A stretch of 64,000 nucleotides of DNA from CAZSDW01 sp964605705. Its GTDB lineage: Bacteria; Fidelibacterota; UBA2242. Below the pieces are notes generated by a model. The model was not told the origin of the DNA, made no database searches, and worked only from the letters and a program-made list of their open reading frames with translations. A program made the position numbers and the translations under genes. The stretch is taken from positions 124,001-188,000 of the forward strand of contig CAZSDW010000001.1 in the NCBI GenBank assembly GCA_964605705.1, given 5' to 3'. Below are positions 34,569 to 43,602 of this stretch, one piece after another (within the stretch, counting starts at the first letter, position 1; each line of letters begins with the position of its first letter).

Positions 34569-34665
34569 ATTCTCCTCCAGAGAAAAAGTTGCAGTTAATA
34601 TATGATTAAAAGAAAATCCATAGTGTAATTTAACTCACAAATACCTTCCACTAACATAAAAATAA

Positions 34666-35841
34666 TTATATTATGAAGATTTCTTTCTGTGGACGAGATA
34701 ACCATTCGCAACCCTTTTCGGTAACGACGATCATTTCTTCTACAGTGGCAACTCCATAGTTTTCAATGGGCAATCGTGGTTCGATGGTGAAAACCTGTCC
34801 TGCCTCGATTGGTAGATAAGGAGTATTTCCGTAACGTTCCCAGCGTGGACCAAGCATGCCGGCACCATCGTGGGTCGAACGTCCTACCTGGTGACCTAAA
34901 CCGTGGGGATATTCAGGGTATCCTTGTGCGACAATATAATCGCGGGCAATGGTGTCGATTTGCCAGCCCTGCTTTCCCGGGCGGATGGCATCTTTAGCCA
35001 TTTGGACAGATTCGATAATCGTATTGAAGCCGCGCAGAACTTCTGCTGGCGCTGTGGTTTCCCCGTCCCGTAGAAAATACCAGGTGCGCTGAATGTCGGA
35101 ACAGTATTCGTCTTTTTTGACACCGAAATCGATATTCAGGACATGTCCCTTTTTAATTTTTCGCTCGGTCGGATCGGCGTGCGCACCGGCGGTATCAGGT
35201 CCCGAAAAAACGGCTGGACAGGAATTTTCCTCCCAGGCGGAAGTGACCTTATTTTTTTTGACAAGGTCAAGGATAAACCGGGCAACATCTTTTTCAGATT
35301 GCCCCGGCTGCATAAAGGTTGAGACCTGGGTATAGATGTCTTCGGTAAGTTGAATGGCGGCTTTGATCCGGTCGATTTCGGTTTGGCTTTTTCGCCCGCG
35401 TAAAGCACTGACAATTTCTTCTGAAGATACAAAGCGCTGTTGGAAATCTGTGTTATTTGTGAAATCTTGGAGCAACCCGTACATACCGTGGCTGAGCCCA
35501 TCGGACATATAATCGTTTTTGGATGTGTTTATCGCAATGGAGCGAGGATTAAGTTCATTCAAAACCCGGATAAATTCTTCACTGAAACTCCCGACGTATT
35601 TTCGGATAACGCTAAATAATCCGGTCAGCTTTACCCGCTCATGGTCCAGACTGCCGACAATTGCAATGGTTTTCCCACAGCGAGTGATGATGAACGCCGA
35701 TTGCCAGGTGACATTGGCTCCTAATATTAAATCCAGGCAGGGATCGTAGCAAACGTCTGTCTCTCTGACAAATGTCAACCACATATCGATGTTTTTCTCT
35801 TCAAGAATTGCGATTGCCTGGGCTATTTTTTCCTGTAACAT
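34666..35841 (-). CDS. M24-family metallopeptidase (Xaa-Pro peptidase type)
   Basis: This 391-residue protein has an N-terminal creatinase-like domain (about 1-140) and a C-terminal pita-bread domain. Metal ligands can be placed: Asp in LNIDFGVKKDEYCSDIQRTW (two Asp), His in HGLGHQVGRSTHDG, Glu in FTIEPRLPI, and Glu in ATVEEMIVV. That set matches dinuclear M24 aminopeptidases P and prolidases. The start is supported by AGGAGG 11 bases upstream. There is no signal peptide, so it acts in the cytoplasm, probably on proline-containing peptides. It complements PepD nearby. Confidence 0.87.
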   Translation of the reverse strand: MLQEKIAQAIAILEEKNIDMWLTFVRETDVCYDPCLDLILGANVTWQSAFIITRCGKTIAIVGSLDHERVKLTGLFSVIRKYVGSFSEEFIRVLNELNPRSIAINTSKNDYMSDGLSHGMYGLLQDFTNNTDFQQRFVSSEEIVSALRGRKSQTEIDRIKAAIQLTEDIYTQVSTFMQPGQSEKDVARFILDLVKKNKVTSAWEENSCPAVFSGPDTAGAHADPTERKIKKGHVLNIDFGVKKDEYCSDIQRTWYFLRDGETTAPAEVLRGFNTIIESVQMAKDAIRPGKQGWQIDTIARDYIVAQGYPEYPHGLGHQVGRSTHDGAGMLGPRWERYGNTPYLPIEAGQVFTIEPRLPIENYGVATVEEMIVVTEKGCEWLSRPQKEIFII

Positions 35842-36147
35842 AGGTCTGTTATCCTCCTGCTAAATTTTTATCGGTGGTAATTTACACTATTGTCGCTATA
35901 AAATAAATGTCGGAAGGAAATTCCGGGCGGTATTTCCTTCCGACGGTGGGGGCAATGTTCTATTAAGTGCGGCTATGAGGTAGGCGTGGTTTTATCAAAA
36001 ATCGCTTATTAAAAGGCAATCTATATGCCAGTGATTCAAGTGATTTATTAACAGATTATTAGGTATATTTATCGCGGAGAAATTGTTGTTGGATTGCCAC
36101 GTGGAATGTAGCGATAACGCCACAATAGCCGGAGATTAATTAGAACA
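35842..36147. other. Intergenic region, 306 bases
   Basis: This region lies between the uvrA stop and the M24 peptidase start, both on the minus strand. It contains the uvrA terminator candidate at 35909-35944 and an eight-base palindrome CCACGTGG at 36097-36104. AGGAGG near its left end is the ribosome-binding site for the peptidase. No gene is apparent. Confidence 0.6.
35909..35944 (-). terminator. Long hairpin, probable uvrA terminator
   Basis: A perfect 13-bp inverted repeat GTCGGAAGGAAAT/ATTTCCTTCCGAC with a ten-base loop is followed on the minus strand by ATTTATTTTAT. The stem is unusually long and the T-tract is interrupted; it is over 200 bases beyond the uvrA stop. Confidence 0.6.
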
Positions 36148-38976
36148 TCAGGATAGCTGATACAGGACTTTTTTTAGGAATTGTCCGGTATAAGATTTTG
36201 GCGTTTCGGCGATATCTTCCGGGGAACCGGCGGCAACGATAGCGCCGCCCCGGTCACCACCTTCGGGACCAAGATCGACAATATAATCCGCAGTTTTAAT
36301 GACATCCAGGTTATGTTCGATAACAATGATTGTATTGCCTTGATCAACCAGACGATTCAGAACATGAAGCAATATTTTAATATCTTCAAAGTGCAGACCG
36401 GTCGTTGGTTCATCAAGGATATACATCGTTTTACCGGTTCCGATCTTGCTCAGTTCGGTTGCCAATTTAATTCGCTGGGCTTCTCCACCGGATAATGTAG
36501 TCGCCTGCTGTCCAAGTTTTATGTAGCCCAGACCAACGTCTTTGAGCGTCTGAAGTTTTCGGTGAATCCGGGGAATTTTCAGAAAGAATTCAAACGCCTC
36601 ATCAACTGACATGTCCAGCACATCGGCGATGCTTTTTCCCCGGTATTTTATTTCCAATGTTTCCCGGTTATAACGTTTGCCCTTACAAACTTCACAGGGA
36701 ACATAGACATCCGGCAGGAAGTGCATCTCGATTTTTTTTATACCATCGCCATTGCATGCTTCACATCGTCCGCCTTTTACATTAAATGAAAATCTGCCTG
36801 GTTTATATCCCCGGATTTTGGATTCTTTTAATGAACTGAAAAGATCGCGAATAATACCAAAAGTCCCGGTATAAGTTGCCGGATTTGAGCGGGGCGTACG
36901 TCCGATTGGATTTTGATTGATGTCGATGACTTTATCGATGTATTCGACTCCCCGGATCGTTTCATATTTAAGGGGTGTATGGGTGGTACCGTAAAATTGA
37001 CGATGGAGAATCGGGTACAGAGTCTCGTTAATAAGGGTGCTTTTACCGGATCCGGAAACGCCGGTTATACAGATAAATTTTCCAAGCGGGAAATATACCG
37101 TAATATTTTTCAAGTTATTTCCCTGAGCGCCGCATAAACAGATCTGTTTGCCATTACCGCCGCGGCGAAAAGAAGAATATTCGATCCGTTTTTTACCCGA
37201 CAGATATTGACCGGTCAGAGATTTTTCGTTTTGGCGGATTTCATCCAGAGTGCCCTGGGCAACAATATAACCACCCGTTTCTCCCGCGCCCGGTCCAAGA
37301 TCCAGGATCCAATCACCGTGTTCAATGGTTTCCTGATCATGTTCAACAATCAAGACAGTATTCCCGATATTTCGCAGATGGGTCAATGTTTGGATCAGGC
37401 GATTGTTGTCCCGCTGATGCAGACCGATACTGGGTTCGTCGAGAATGTAAAGCACTCCGACCAGCTGAGATCCGATTTGGGTTGCCAGGCGGATACGCTG
37501 GGCTTCTCCGCCGGATAGTGTTTGGGCGGGTCGATCAAGTGTCAGATAGTCAACTCCAACGTTGATCAGAAAGGTGATACGCTCTTTGATTTCTTTGAGA
37601 ATCTGATGGGCGATTTGTTCCTGGGTTGGATTTAAGACGAGAGTATCAAAAAATTTATCCAGCTGGGAAACGGAGCAGGAAGTCAGTTCACTGATTGATA
37701 AATTCCCGACCTTGACCGACAAGCTCTCTTTTTTTAAGCGGGCGCCGTTGCAGCTTTGGCATTTTTTTACACTCATAAACTGATTGATCCAGCTGCGAAT
37801 GCCGGCAGAATTTGTCTGGGTGTAACGTCGTTTCAGATTATTAATGACTCCTTCGAAAGGAGCGTTATATTCACCTTTCATGCGTTCGGAGCGGTAATTT
37901 ATGGATACAAGCGAACCAGCCGTTCCGTAAAGCAGTGCCTCTTTGGCTTCATCGGAGAGTTTATAGTATGGCGTAATGAAATCGAATTTATACTGTTTGG
38001 CTAATGCTTTCAGAATTGCTGAATACCAGCCGCCCCGGGGCTGTTCTCCCAACGGCAGGATTGCGCCCTCGGAAAGACTTTTCCTGTCATTGGGCACAAC
38101 CAGATCGGGATCGATTTCAATCTGAGTTCCAAGACCGTCACACTGTGGGCAGGCGCCATAAGGACTATTGAATGAAAACATTCGGGGCGACAGTTCCTCA
38201 TAACTGATTCCACAATCAGGGCAGGCAAAATTTTCGCTGAAAATATGCTCTTCATTGCTGTTTATCCAGACGATGATAAGTCCCGACCCGATATTTAATG
38301 CCAGTTCGACGGATTCTGTCAAACGATCTTTGATGGAAGATCGGATAATCAGACGATCGACGACAACCTCGATGTTGTGCTTTTTATTTTTATCCAGTTT
38401 TATGGGTTGATCGATATCGAATATTTTGCCATCAATGCGCACTCTCACAAAACCTTCCCGCCGAACCTCTTTGAATATTTCGCGATATTCACCTTTGCGT
38501 CCCCGGATAAGCGGAGCCATGATAATAATGTGGGTGTCCTCGGGAAATTCCAATATTGCATCGACAATTTGCTGAGGTGTCTGCTTCTGAATCTGTTTTC
38601 CGCATTCGTAGCAGTACGGGATTCCGATCCGGGCATATAGCAGCCGGAGATAATCGTATATCTCCGTGACAGTTCCAACAGTACTGCGTGGATTACGGGA
38701 GCTGGCTTTTTGCTCGATGGAGATTGCCGGGCTTAATCCTTCAATAAAATCCACATCCGGTTTTTCCATCAAGCCTAAAAATTGGCGGGCGTAGGCAGAG
38801 AGTGATTCTACATAGCGGCGCTGTCCCTCGGCGTAAATCGTATCAAACGCCAGGGACGATTTACCGGACCCGGAAAGCCCGGTAATCACCACCAGCTTCT
38901 CCCGGGGAATTTGCACATCGATATTTTTCAGGTTGTGCTCCCGGGCGCCTTTTATTATAAGAAAATCACTGCTCAT
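36148..38976 (-). CDS. uvrA: Excinuclease ABC subunit A
   Basis: UvrA is the damage-recognition ATPase of nucleotide excision repair. The 942-residue protein has two ABC modules: Walker A GLSGSGKSSLAF and GVSGSGKSTLINE, signatures LSGGEAQRIRLA and LSGGEAQRIKLA, and Walker B LYILDEPSIGLH and MYILDEPTTGLH. Zinc-binding cysteines appear as CPDC...CPQC (first module) and CEAC...CEVC (second). Length and order are standard. Promoter sequences must lie in the 188-base divergent gap to gpmI. Confidence 0.97.
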   Translation of the reverse strand: MSSDFLIIKGAREHNLKNIDVQIPREKLVVITGLSGSGKSSLAFDTIYAEGQRRYVESLSAYARQFLGLMEKPDVDFIEGLSPAISIEQKASSRNPRSTVGTVTEIYDYLRLLYARIGIPYCYECGKQIQKQTPQQIVDAILEFPEDTHIIIMAPLIRGRKGEYREIFKEVRREGFVRVRIDGKIFDIDQPIKLDKNKKHNIEVVVDRLIIRSSIKDRLTESVELALNIGSGLIIVWINSNEEHIFSENFACPDCGISYEELSPRMFSFNSPYGACPQCDGLGTQIEIDPDLVVPNDRKSLSEGAILPLGEQPRGGWYSAILKALAKQYKFDFITPYYKLSDEAKEALLYGTAGSLVSINYRSERMKGEYNAPFEGVINNLKRRYTQTNSAGIRSWINQFMSVKKCQSCNGARLKKESLSVKVGNLSISELTSCSVSQLDKFFDTLVLNPTQEQIAHQILKEIKERITFLINVGVDYLTLDRPAQTLSGGEAQRIRLATQIGSQLVGVLYILDEPSIGLHQRDNNRLIQTLTHLRNIGNTVLIVEHDQETIEHGDWILDLGPGAGETGGYIVAQGTLDEIRQNEKSLTGQYLSGKKRIEYSSFRRGGNGKQICLCGAQGNNLKNITVYFPLGKFICITGVSGSGKSTLINETLYPILHRQFYGTTHTPLKYETIRGVEYIDKVIDINQNPIGRTPRSNPATYTGTFGIIRDLFSSLKESKIRGYKPGRFSFNVKGGRCEACNGDGIKKIEMHFLPDVYVPCEVCKGKRYNRETLEIKYRGKSIADVLDMSVDEAFEFFLKIPRIHRKLQTLKDVGLGYIKLGQQATTLSGGEAQRIKLATELSKIGTGKTMYILDEPTTGLHFEDIKILLHVLNRLVDQGNTIIVIEHNLDVIKTADYIVDLGPEGGDRGGAIVAAGSPEDIAETPKSYTGQFLKKVLYQLS

Positions 38977-39164
38977 TCAATCACAAAATTATCCTGTAAA
39001 TTTACAAATATCAGGGCTGAACAAAAAGACATATTCTGTGTTGTTATAGTATATATTTTCAAAGATAGTGATTATATTTACAGGGTTATTTTTCGTATTT
39101 GTATCCGAAGGGTTGATTTACGAATCTAACTGTACAGACATATCTAAAACAGAAAGGCATATCA

Positions 39165-40715
39165 ATGAGACCGGTTGCAATAATTATCAGAGATGGTTGG
39201 GGATATAACAAAAATCCCAAAGGAAATGCCGTCATGGCAGCGAAAACCCCGAATATTAATTTCTACAAAGAGAAATATCCATGGACGCTTCTCAAATGCT
39301 CCGGTGAAGCGGTTGGTTTGCCCGAGGGTTACCAGGGCTCCAGTGAGGTTGGTCATCTGAATATGGGTGCCGGGCGCATTGTCATTCAGGAATTGAAACG
39401 AATCGATGATGGACTATCGAACGGCAGCCTGTTTGAATCACCCAAGTGGAAAAAACTGATGGATAACTGGCTAAAGAATGGTTCCGGATTGCACCTCTTT
39501 GGATTACTTCAGGATGAGGGTGTTCATGCTCATCAGGAACATCTATTCAAGATAATGCGTCGGGCGCGCAGTGAATTTCCGGATGGCGAGATCACTATTC
39601 ATCCATTTTTGGATGGACGGGATACACCACCGCGCAGCACCCTCGAATATATCGCTAAACTTAAAACTGTTATGGAAGAGATTGGAAATTGTCGTATTGG
39701 AACGGTCATGGGACGATATTATGGAATGGATCGTTCCCGGAACTGGAAACTGACGGATATTGCCTATCACTGTATTATTAATGCCGAAGGACGGAGAGCA
39801 GCGACAGCTGAAGATGCGGTCAATGAGTCCTATGCCAACGATAAAACTCCCGACAATGTCGATATGTTTGATGAATATATCCCGCCCTACATTATTGGTG
39901 ATTATCGTGGTGTCCGGGATGGTGATTCGATTTTACATACCAATTACCGCCAGGATCGGGCGATTCAGCTGACCATGGCATTTGTTGATCCGAATTATCC
40001 GGGTACACGCAAAAGAATTCCCCGGGTTGTATATATCGGATTTACTCAATACTATGATGAGTTTGAAGATTTTTTGCTGGGCTCAATGAGTGCCGGCGGC
40101 AGTATGAACAAGCTCCTGGGAGAGGTTATTTCCAGGGCGGGATTGAAGCAATTAAGAATTGCAGAAACTCAAAAATTCCGCCATGTTACCAGTTTTTTTA
40201 ACGGTAAATCCACGACCCCTTATCCAGATGAAGATCAGGTGGAAGTTCCCAGCCGCTTTGATCCGGCGACTTTTGCCAGTCATCCAGAAATGGATGCTTA
40301 TAACGTGACCAAAGAAATAATAAAACGACTTGAGAATAGTCCGTATCAGGTTATTGTCGTTAATTTTGCCAATGGCGATATGGTCGGACATACCGGTGAT
40401 TTTGAGGCGGCTCGGAAAGCGATTGAAATTGTGGATGAAAATGTCGGCAAAGTTGTCAATAGACTACTCGAACTTGATGCTCATGTTCTCATCACAGCCG
40501 ATCATGGAAATTCCGAGCAGATGATAGATTATGAAACAGGGATGGTGAAAACCAGCCACACAACATTCCCGGTTGAGCTGATCTATGTCGCCAGTGATTC
40601 TCCGGGCAAGCAGCTGCTCAATGGCGGGAAGCTTTCCGATATTGCTCCGACAGTTTTAAAATTGTTGGGGCTTGAAATACCCAGGGAAATGACTTCTGAC
40701 ATTCTGATCCGATAA
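39165..40715 (+). CDS. gpmI: 2,3-bisphosphoglycerate-independent phosphoglycerate mutase
   Basis: This is the glycolytic and gluconeogenic enzyme interconverting 3- and 2-phosphoglycerate, of the manganese-dependent alkaline phosphatase superfamily. The 516-residue length is standard. Visible are IIRDGWGYNKN (first metal Asp), GSSEVGHLNMGAGR (catalytic Ser region), HPFLDGRDTPPRS, NYRQDRAIQLT, and the C-terminal metal cluster NFANGDMVGHTG and ITADHGNSEQM. AAAGG lies upstream of the ATG. A bidirectional terminator follows. Confidence 0.96.
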   Translation: MRPVAIIIRDGWGYNKNPKGNAVMAAKTPNINFYKEKYPWTLLKCSGEAVGLPEGYQGSSEVGHLNMGAGRIVIQELKRIDDGLSNGSLFESPKWKKLMDNWLKNGSGLHLFGLLQDEGVHAHQEHLFKIMRRARSEFPDGEITIHPFLDGRDTPPRSTLEYIAKLKTVMEEIGNCRIGTVMGRYYGMDRSRNWKLTDIAYHCIINAEGRRAATAEDAVNESYANDKTPDNVDMFDEYIPPYIIGDYRGVRDGDSILHTNYRQDRAIQLTMAFVDPNYPGTRKRIPRVVYIGFTQYYDEFEDFLLGSMSAGGSMNKLLGEVISRAGLKQLRIAETQKFRHVTSFFNGKSTTPYPDEDQVEVPSRFDPATFASHPEMDAYNVTKEIIKRLENSPYQVIVVNFANGDMVGHTGDFEAARKAIEIVDENVGKVVNRLLELDAHVLITADHGNSEQMIDYETGMVKTSHTTFPVELIYVASDSPGKQLLNGGKLSDIAPTVLKLLGLEIPREMTSDILIR

Positions 40716-40718
40716 AGC

Positions 40719-40757
40719 AAAAACAGCTCCCGCGGATATACCACGGCAACTGTTTTT
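40719..40757. terminator. Bidirectional terminator between gpmI and the small membrane protein
   Basis: The stem AAAAACAG/CTGTTTTT (40719-40726 with 40750-40757), with an inner CCG/CGG, has T-runs in both directions. It separates convergent genes. Confidence 0.75.
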
Positions 40758-40776
40758 AACCCTATTTTTTAGAATA

Positions 40777-40893
40777 TTAGCTCTTCGATTCCTCTTTAGT
40801 CAGAAACATTACGGCGCCGACAATGACCACAAAAATCATCCCCGCTACCAGAAATACTTTTATTATTTTGAAGAGCCCTTTCGCTATTTTCAT
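40777..40893 (-). CDS. 38-residue single-span membrane protein
   Basis: This short frame starts at ATG 40893 with AGGAAA upstream and reads MKIAKGLFKIIKVFLVAGM, then IFVVIVGAVMFLTKEESKS. A lysine-rich N-terminus, one hydrophobic helix (about 13-31) and a charged C-terminus give an inside-in topology. It starts 14 bases after the stop of the upstream TPR gene and ends before a terminator, so it is probably the last gene of that transcript. Tail-like membrane microproteins of this size often bind a partner, perhaps the neighbouring exported TPR protein. No homologue is recognised. Confidence 0.6.
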   Translation of the reverse strand: MKIAKGLFKIIKVFLVAGMIFVVIVGAVMFLTKEESKS

Positions 40894-40906
40894 GAAAATT
40901 TCCTGT

Positions 40907-41671
40907 CTATAAATCCTCTAATAAGGCTTTGGCTTCTTTGATCTGGTTTTTGTCAGATTCGGTTTCAGGCGGAATTGCCAGTGCCTCTTTCAGCGCTTTT
41001 TTCGCATTTTCCGTCTGACCGAGTTTTTCATAAGATTTACCCAGCCACAACAAGTGGCGAATATCATCGGGTTCAATCTCGTGAGCCTTATTGAAAAAAT
41101 ACACGGCTTTTTCAAAGTAAGCGTCCGGTGGAGTCGCGTAAATGATGCTGGCAATTTTCCGTTCAAACCAGCTGAGATCCGCTAAAGCGTAATGCCAGCG
41201 TCCCATGACATGGTAGTTCGAGGCATTGCCGGGATCCAGTTCAATGGCTTTCATGGTGTGTTCGCGCACGGCGTAGGAATTTTCGATTTTCTGTTTGGTG
41301 CCTTCTACCTCGCCAATTCGACCAATCAGAATAGCGTAGTATTGATGACCTCCTGCCATATTGGGCGCGATTTCAACGCAGCGCCTGGCGTATTCAAAAC
41401 CAGGATACAGGTTTTTCTTTTGCACATCAATATCATCGGGTTTCTGGTCCGCGAAATCGAAATAAGCGCGGGCAATTTTCCACAAAATTTCAGGATTGTT
41501 TGGATCCAGCTTTTCGGCTTCTCTCAATTTTGTCATGGTGCCCTGATAGTCTTTGGCGTCGTGCAACTCTTCGGCAGCGACGAGGATTTTCTGAACATCA
41601 GCATTTTGTGCGAATAGCAGGATACCCGCCAGCAGGATTACGGAAATTATTAAAACATTTCGAACTTTCAT
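40907..41671 (-). CDS. Exported TPR-repeat protein
   Basis: This 254-residue protein starts at ATG 41671, chosen for the GGGGGAGAG ribosome-binding site and the signal peptide that begins there (MKVRNVLIISVILLAGILLFAQ). The mature part is TPR repeats: EELHDAKDYQGTMTKLREAEKLDPNNPEI, a longer insert, YFFNKAHEIEPDDIRHLLWLGKSY, and TENAKKALKEALAIPP. The design resembles the RMD1/regulator of microtubule dynamics-like TPR proteins found in bacteria, but that is only a resemblance. Location is probably periplasmic; partner unknown. Confidence 0.7.
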   Translation of the reverse strand: MKVRNVLIISVILLAGILLFAQNADVQKILVAAEELHDAKDYQGTMTKLREAEKLDPNNPEILWKIARAYFDFADQKPDDIDVQKKNLYPGFEYARRCVEIAPNMAGGHQYYAILIGRIGEVEGTKQKIENSYAVREHTMKAIELDPGNASNYHVMGRWHYALADLSWFERKIASIIYATPPDAYFEKAVYFFNKAHEIEPDDIRHLLWLGKSYEKLGQTENAKKALKEALAIPPETESDKNQIKEAKALLEDL

Positions 41672-41723
41672 CTCTCCCCCATTTAATATCATTATCTGTT
41701 AACGGTCCGTATATGGAATTTGT

Positions 41724-42494
41724 TTAGAAGAATTCAACAAAGGTGAACTTGAGTTCCCGGTTGAAGTAGTCGATTTGATTGCGGTTCAGAAGAATGTTAT
41801 TGAAATCGATTTCGAGGTGGAAACGCTGAACCAGGGTCCAGCGAATACCGGCATTCAGGTAACCCAAACCTTCTCCAAGACCCAGTTTGTTGGTATCGTT
41901 ATCGTTCAGCGCGGCGTCGTATTCAAGAACTACGGAAAATTCCGGGTTGATATCTTTATCCAGCCCAACATAAAATGATGGGTCGTTATCACCGTCCTTG
42001 TCTTCAATAGGATTATAATTGATACCGGCATGAAGACCGAGATTTCCCAACAGCCGGTAATTTTTACTGGCGACCAGGTAAAATCCTTTTGCCTTGGTTT
42101 CGTACCGATTCAGGGAGTCAAGGAAAGCACCCTGCCCCTGAGAATTAAATCCAATCAGAAAGGCTGGAAATTTCGTGGTTTCTTCGATAATCCGGTATTT
42201 GATTTCCACTCCCGGCTGTTTGTGCCAGTTAATTTGTTGATCCCCGATAATATTGGCGCCACCATATGAGACACCGAACATGAACCGGGATGATATTCCA
42301 ACGGACATTCCAGCGAGAACACCACCACCGGAGAAGAGACGGAAATCGGTAAGATAAGCACCCCTGGGAATGATTCCCGCAGTTGGGACGGTGACTAAAT
42401 TCGTTGGCTGAGGATAGACAGATTCTTCCTGTGCCCATGACAGTGTTTGAAAAATTATGCTGAGAATTAGTAATAAAATTGGGAATTTCTTCAT
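41724..42494 (-). CDS. Predicted outer-membrane beta-barrel protein
   Basis: This 256-residue protein has a signal peptide (about 1-21, ending SWA-Q). It then alternates short turns with amphipathic strands (RFMFGVSYGGANI, VEIKYRIIEET, GFYLVASKNYRLLG, FSVVLEYDAALND, RFHLEIDFNNILLN), and ends in EFF with a terminal Phe. NLVTVPTAGIIPRGAYLTDFRLF near the start is a pattern seen in small YjbH-like barrels. The DGDNDP turn is acidic. Start supported by AAGGATTTTCC upstream. It lies 52 bases upstream of the TPR gene and may be the first gene of that operon. Confidence 0.65.
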   Translation of the reverse strand: MKKFPILLLILSIIFQTLSWAQEESVYPQPTNLVTVPTAGIIPRGAYLTDFRLFSGGGVLAGMSVGISSRFMFGVSYGGANIIGDQQINWHKQPGVEIKYRIIEETTKFPAFLIGFNSQGQGAFLDSLNRYETKAKGFYLVASKNYRLLGNLGLHAGINYNPIEDKDGDNDPSFYVGLDKDINPEFSVVLEYDAALNDNDTNKLGLGEGLGYLNAGIRWTLVQRFHLEIDFNNILLNRNQIDYFNRELKFTFVEFF

Positions 42495-42590
42495 GGAAAA
42501 TCCTTTAGTTTTGATGAATATACATCGCTATTGAAATAAAAGCAACCATGTTTCATGTGAGTTTTAACACAAATATTACTGATCAAATAA

Positions 42591-42619
42591 TTGACAGTGA
42601 TTGATAGGGGTTCTATATT
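42591..42619 (+). promoter_or_regulatory. Near-consensus sigma-70 promoter
   Basis: TTGACA at 42591-42596, a 17-base spacer, and TATATT at 42614-42619 give the best promoter match found in the window. Transcription would start near 42626, just ahead of the two small membrane-protein genes. Confidence 0.75.
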
Positions 42620-42642
42620 TATTAGAGAAATTTTTAGGAGAG

Positions 42643-42858
42643 GTGTTTATCGAATCAAAAAAGCCAAAAAAGCGACCGAAGAGGAAATTTTCCATTCCCC
42701 ATGATGTAGCCTTACTTGTATTTTTTGGATTCCTGATATTTTTATTAATTTTAATGATGAACTGGTCGCGAAAAGTCAAAGAACGTATGCACGAAAACAA
42801 TCAAGCAATTGAATTAAAAATAGACAGACAATATATAACAGAAGGGCTTGAATTATGA
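42643..42858 (+). CDS. Small single-span membrane protein
   Basis: This frame gives about 71 residues: a very basic N-terminus (ESKKPKKRPKRKFS), one hydrophobic helix (VALLVFFGFLIFLLILMMNW), then a charged tail (RKVKERMHENNQAIELKID). The start is uncertain. An upstream TTG at 42601 falls before the predicted transcription start. GTG at 42643 lies very close to the AGGAG at 42636-42640. The codon at the ideal distance (42649) is ATC. The stop overlaps the next ATG by four bases. It has no recognised homologue. Confidence 0.55.
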   Translation: MFIESKKPKKRPKRKFSIPHDVALLVFFGFLIFLLILMMNWSRKVKERMHENNQAIELKIDRQYITEGLEL

Positions 42859-43034
42859 GAAATCTCGGAATATTTGTTTTTGTTATTGGCTTGCTTCTGC
42901 TTGTTTTGGATCCGACAATTATCCGGATAATAGGAATAATTGGCGCAGCTTTCGGTTTATTTGCTTTATTGGTTCCCGATAAAGCAGCTGAAATAATCGA
43001 TAAGTTTAAATCCAAAAAAGGCAACAGCGAATAA
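42855..43034 (+). CDS. 59-residue double-span membrane protein
   Basis: This short gene overlaps the preceding stop as ATGA, so it is translationally coupled. The product has two hydrophobic segments (IFVFVIGLLLLVL and IIGIIGAAFGLFALLV) separated by DPTIIR, and a basic tail (DKFKSKKGNSE). It is a likely partner of the 71-residue protein. No family is recognised. Confidence 0.55.
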   Translation: MRNLGIFVFVIGLLLLVLDPTIIRIIGIIGAAFGLFALLVPDKAAEIIDKFKSKKGNSE

Positions 43035-43237
43035 GATTTGGAATAGGATTTCGGATCGGTCAATAGACTGGTCGAGATATTCCCGATACCCGGATTATTT
43101 TTAGAAATATCTGCGGGTTGAGAATTGCATCTATTGGCACTCTAACCTATATTTCCACCTTGGATTATTTTGAGGATTAAAAGAAAAAATGGTAAAAACG
43201 GGATTTGGTTGGCTGATCTGTGCGTGAGATTATTGGG

Positions 43238-43504
43238 ATGTCTGATGATTCGATAAGGGTAAAAGTTCTTTCAAGACATGAGAAAGAGATGGGAATCCAG
43301 ATCGCTGAGATGGAAAAGTATAAATATATCTGCAGCGAGCAGGAAGGTTGTGATGTCGGAAAGCGGGCATATTTTGAATGGACTCAGAAATATGGTAAGA
43401 AGGTTCGGGAATGGCTGGAATCCCTTTCCAATGACGAAATCGATCATCTTTATGAAACGGTTTCCGAACGGATTAAAAATTATATTATTGAAAAAGCGCA
43501 CTGA
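43238..43504 (+). CDS. Small soluble protein, unknown
   Basis: This frame encodes 88 residues from ATG 43238 (MSDDSIRVKVLSRHEKEMG); a GTG at 43220 would add six. It is charged and helical, with a segment (KYKYICSEQEGCDVGKRAYFEWTQKYGKKVREWL) carrying regularly spaced aromatic residues and two cysteines seven apart. There is no signal peptide or membrane helix. Neither start has a convincing ribosome-binding site. It appears to be transcribed alone and I do not recognise a family. Confidence 0.5.
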   Translation: MSDDSIRVKVLSRHEKEMGIQIAEMEKYKYICSEQEGCDVGKRAYFEWTQKYGKKVREWLESLSNDEIDHLYETVSERIKNYIIEKAH

Positions 43505-43602
43505 TTCGATGGCTTGAATTATCATAAACATGACACTATTTTCAGATAAATCTAAAATGCTTCCGATCTAAAATTGACTCGAACCCATTAAAGAGAACCG
43601 GA

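Noticed and set aside
42549..42564. Partial parS-like sequence TGTTTCATGTGAGTTT
   Set aside because: Only about 11 of 16 positions agree with the usual parS palindrome, and the right half does not pair with the left. ParB is encoded far away at 24.3 kb.
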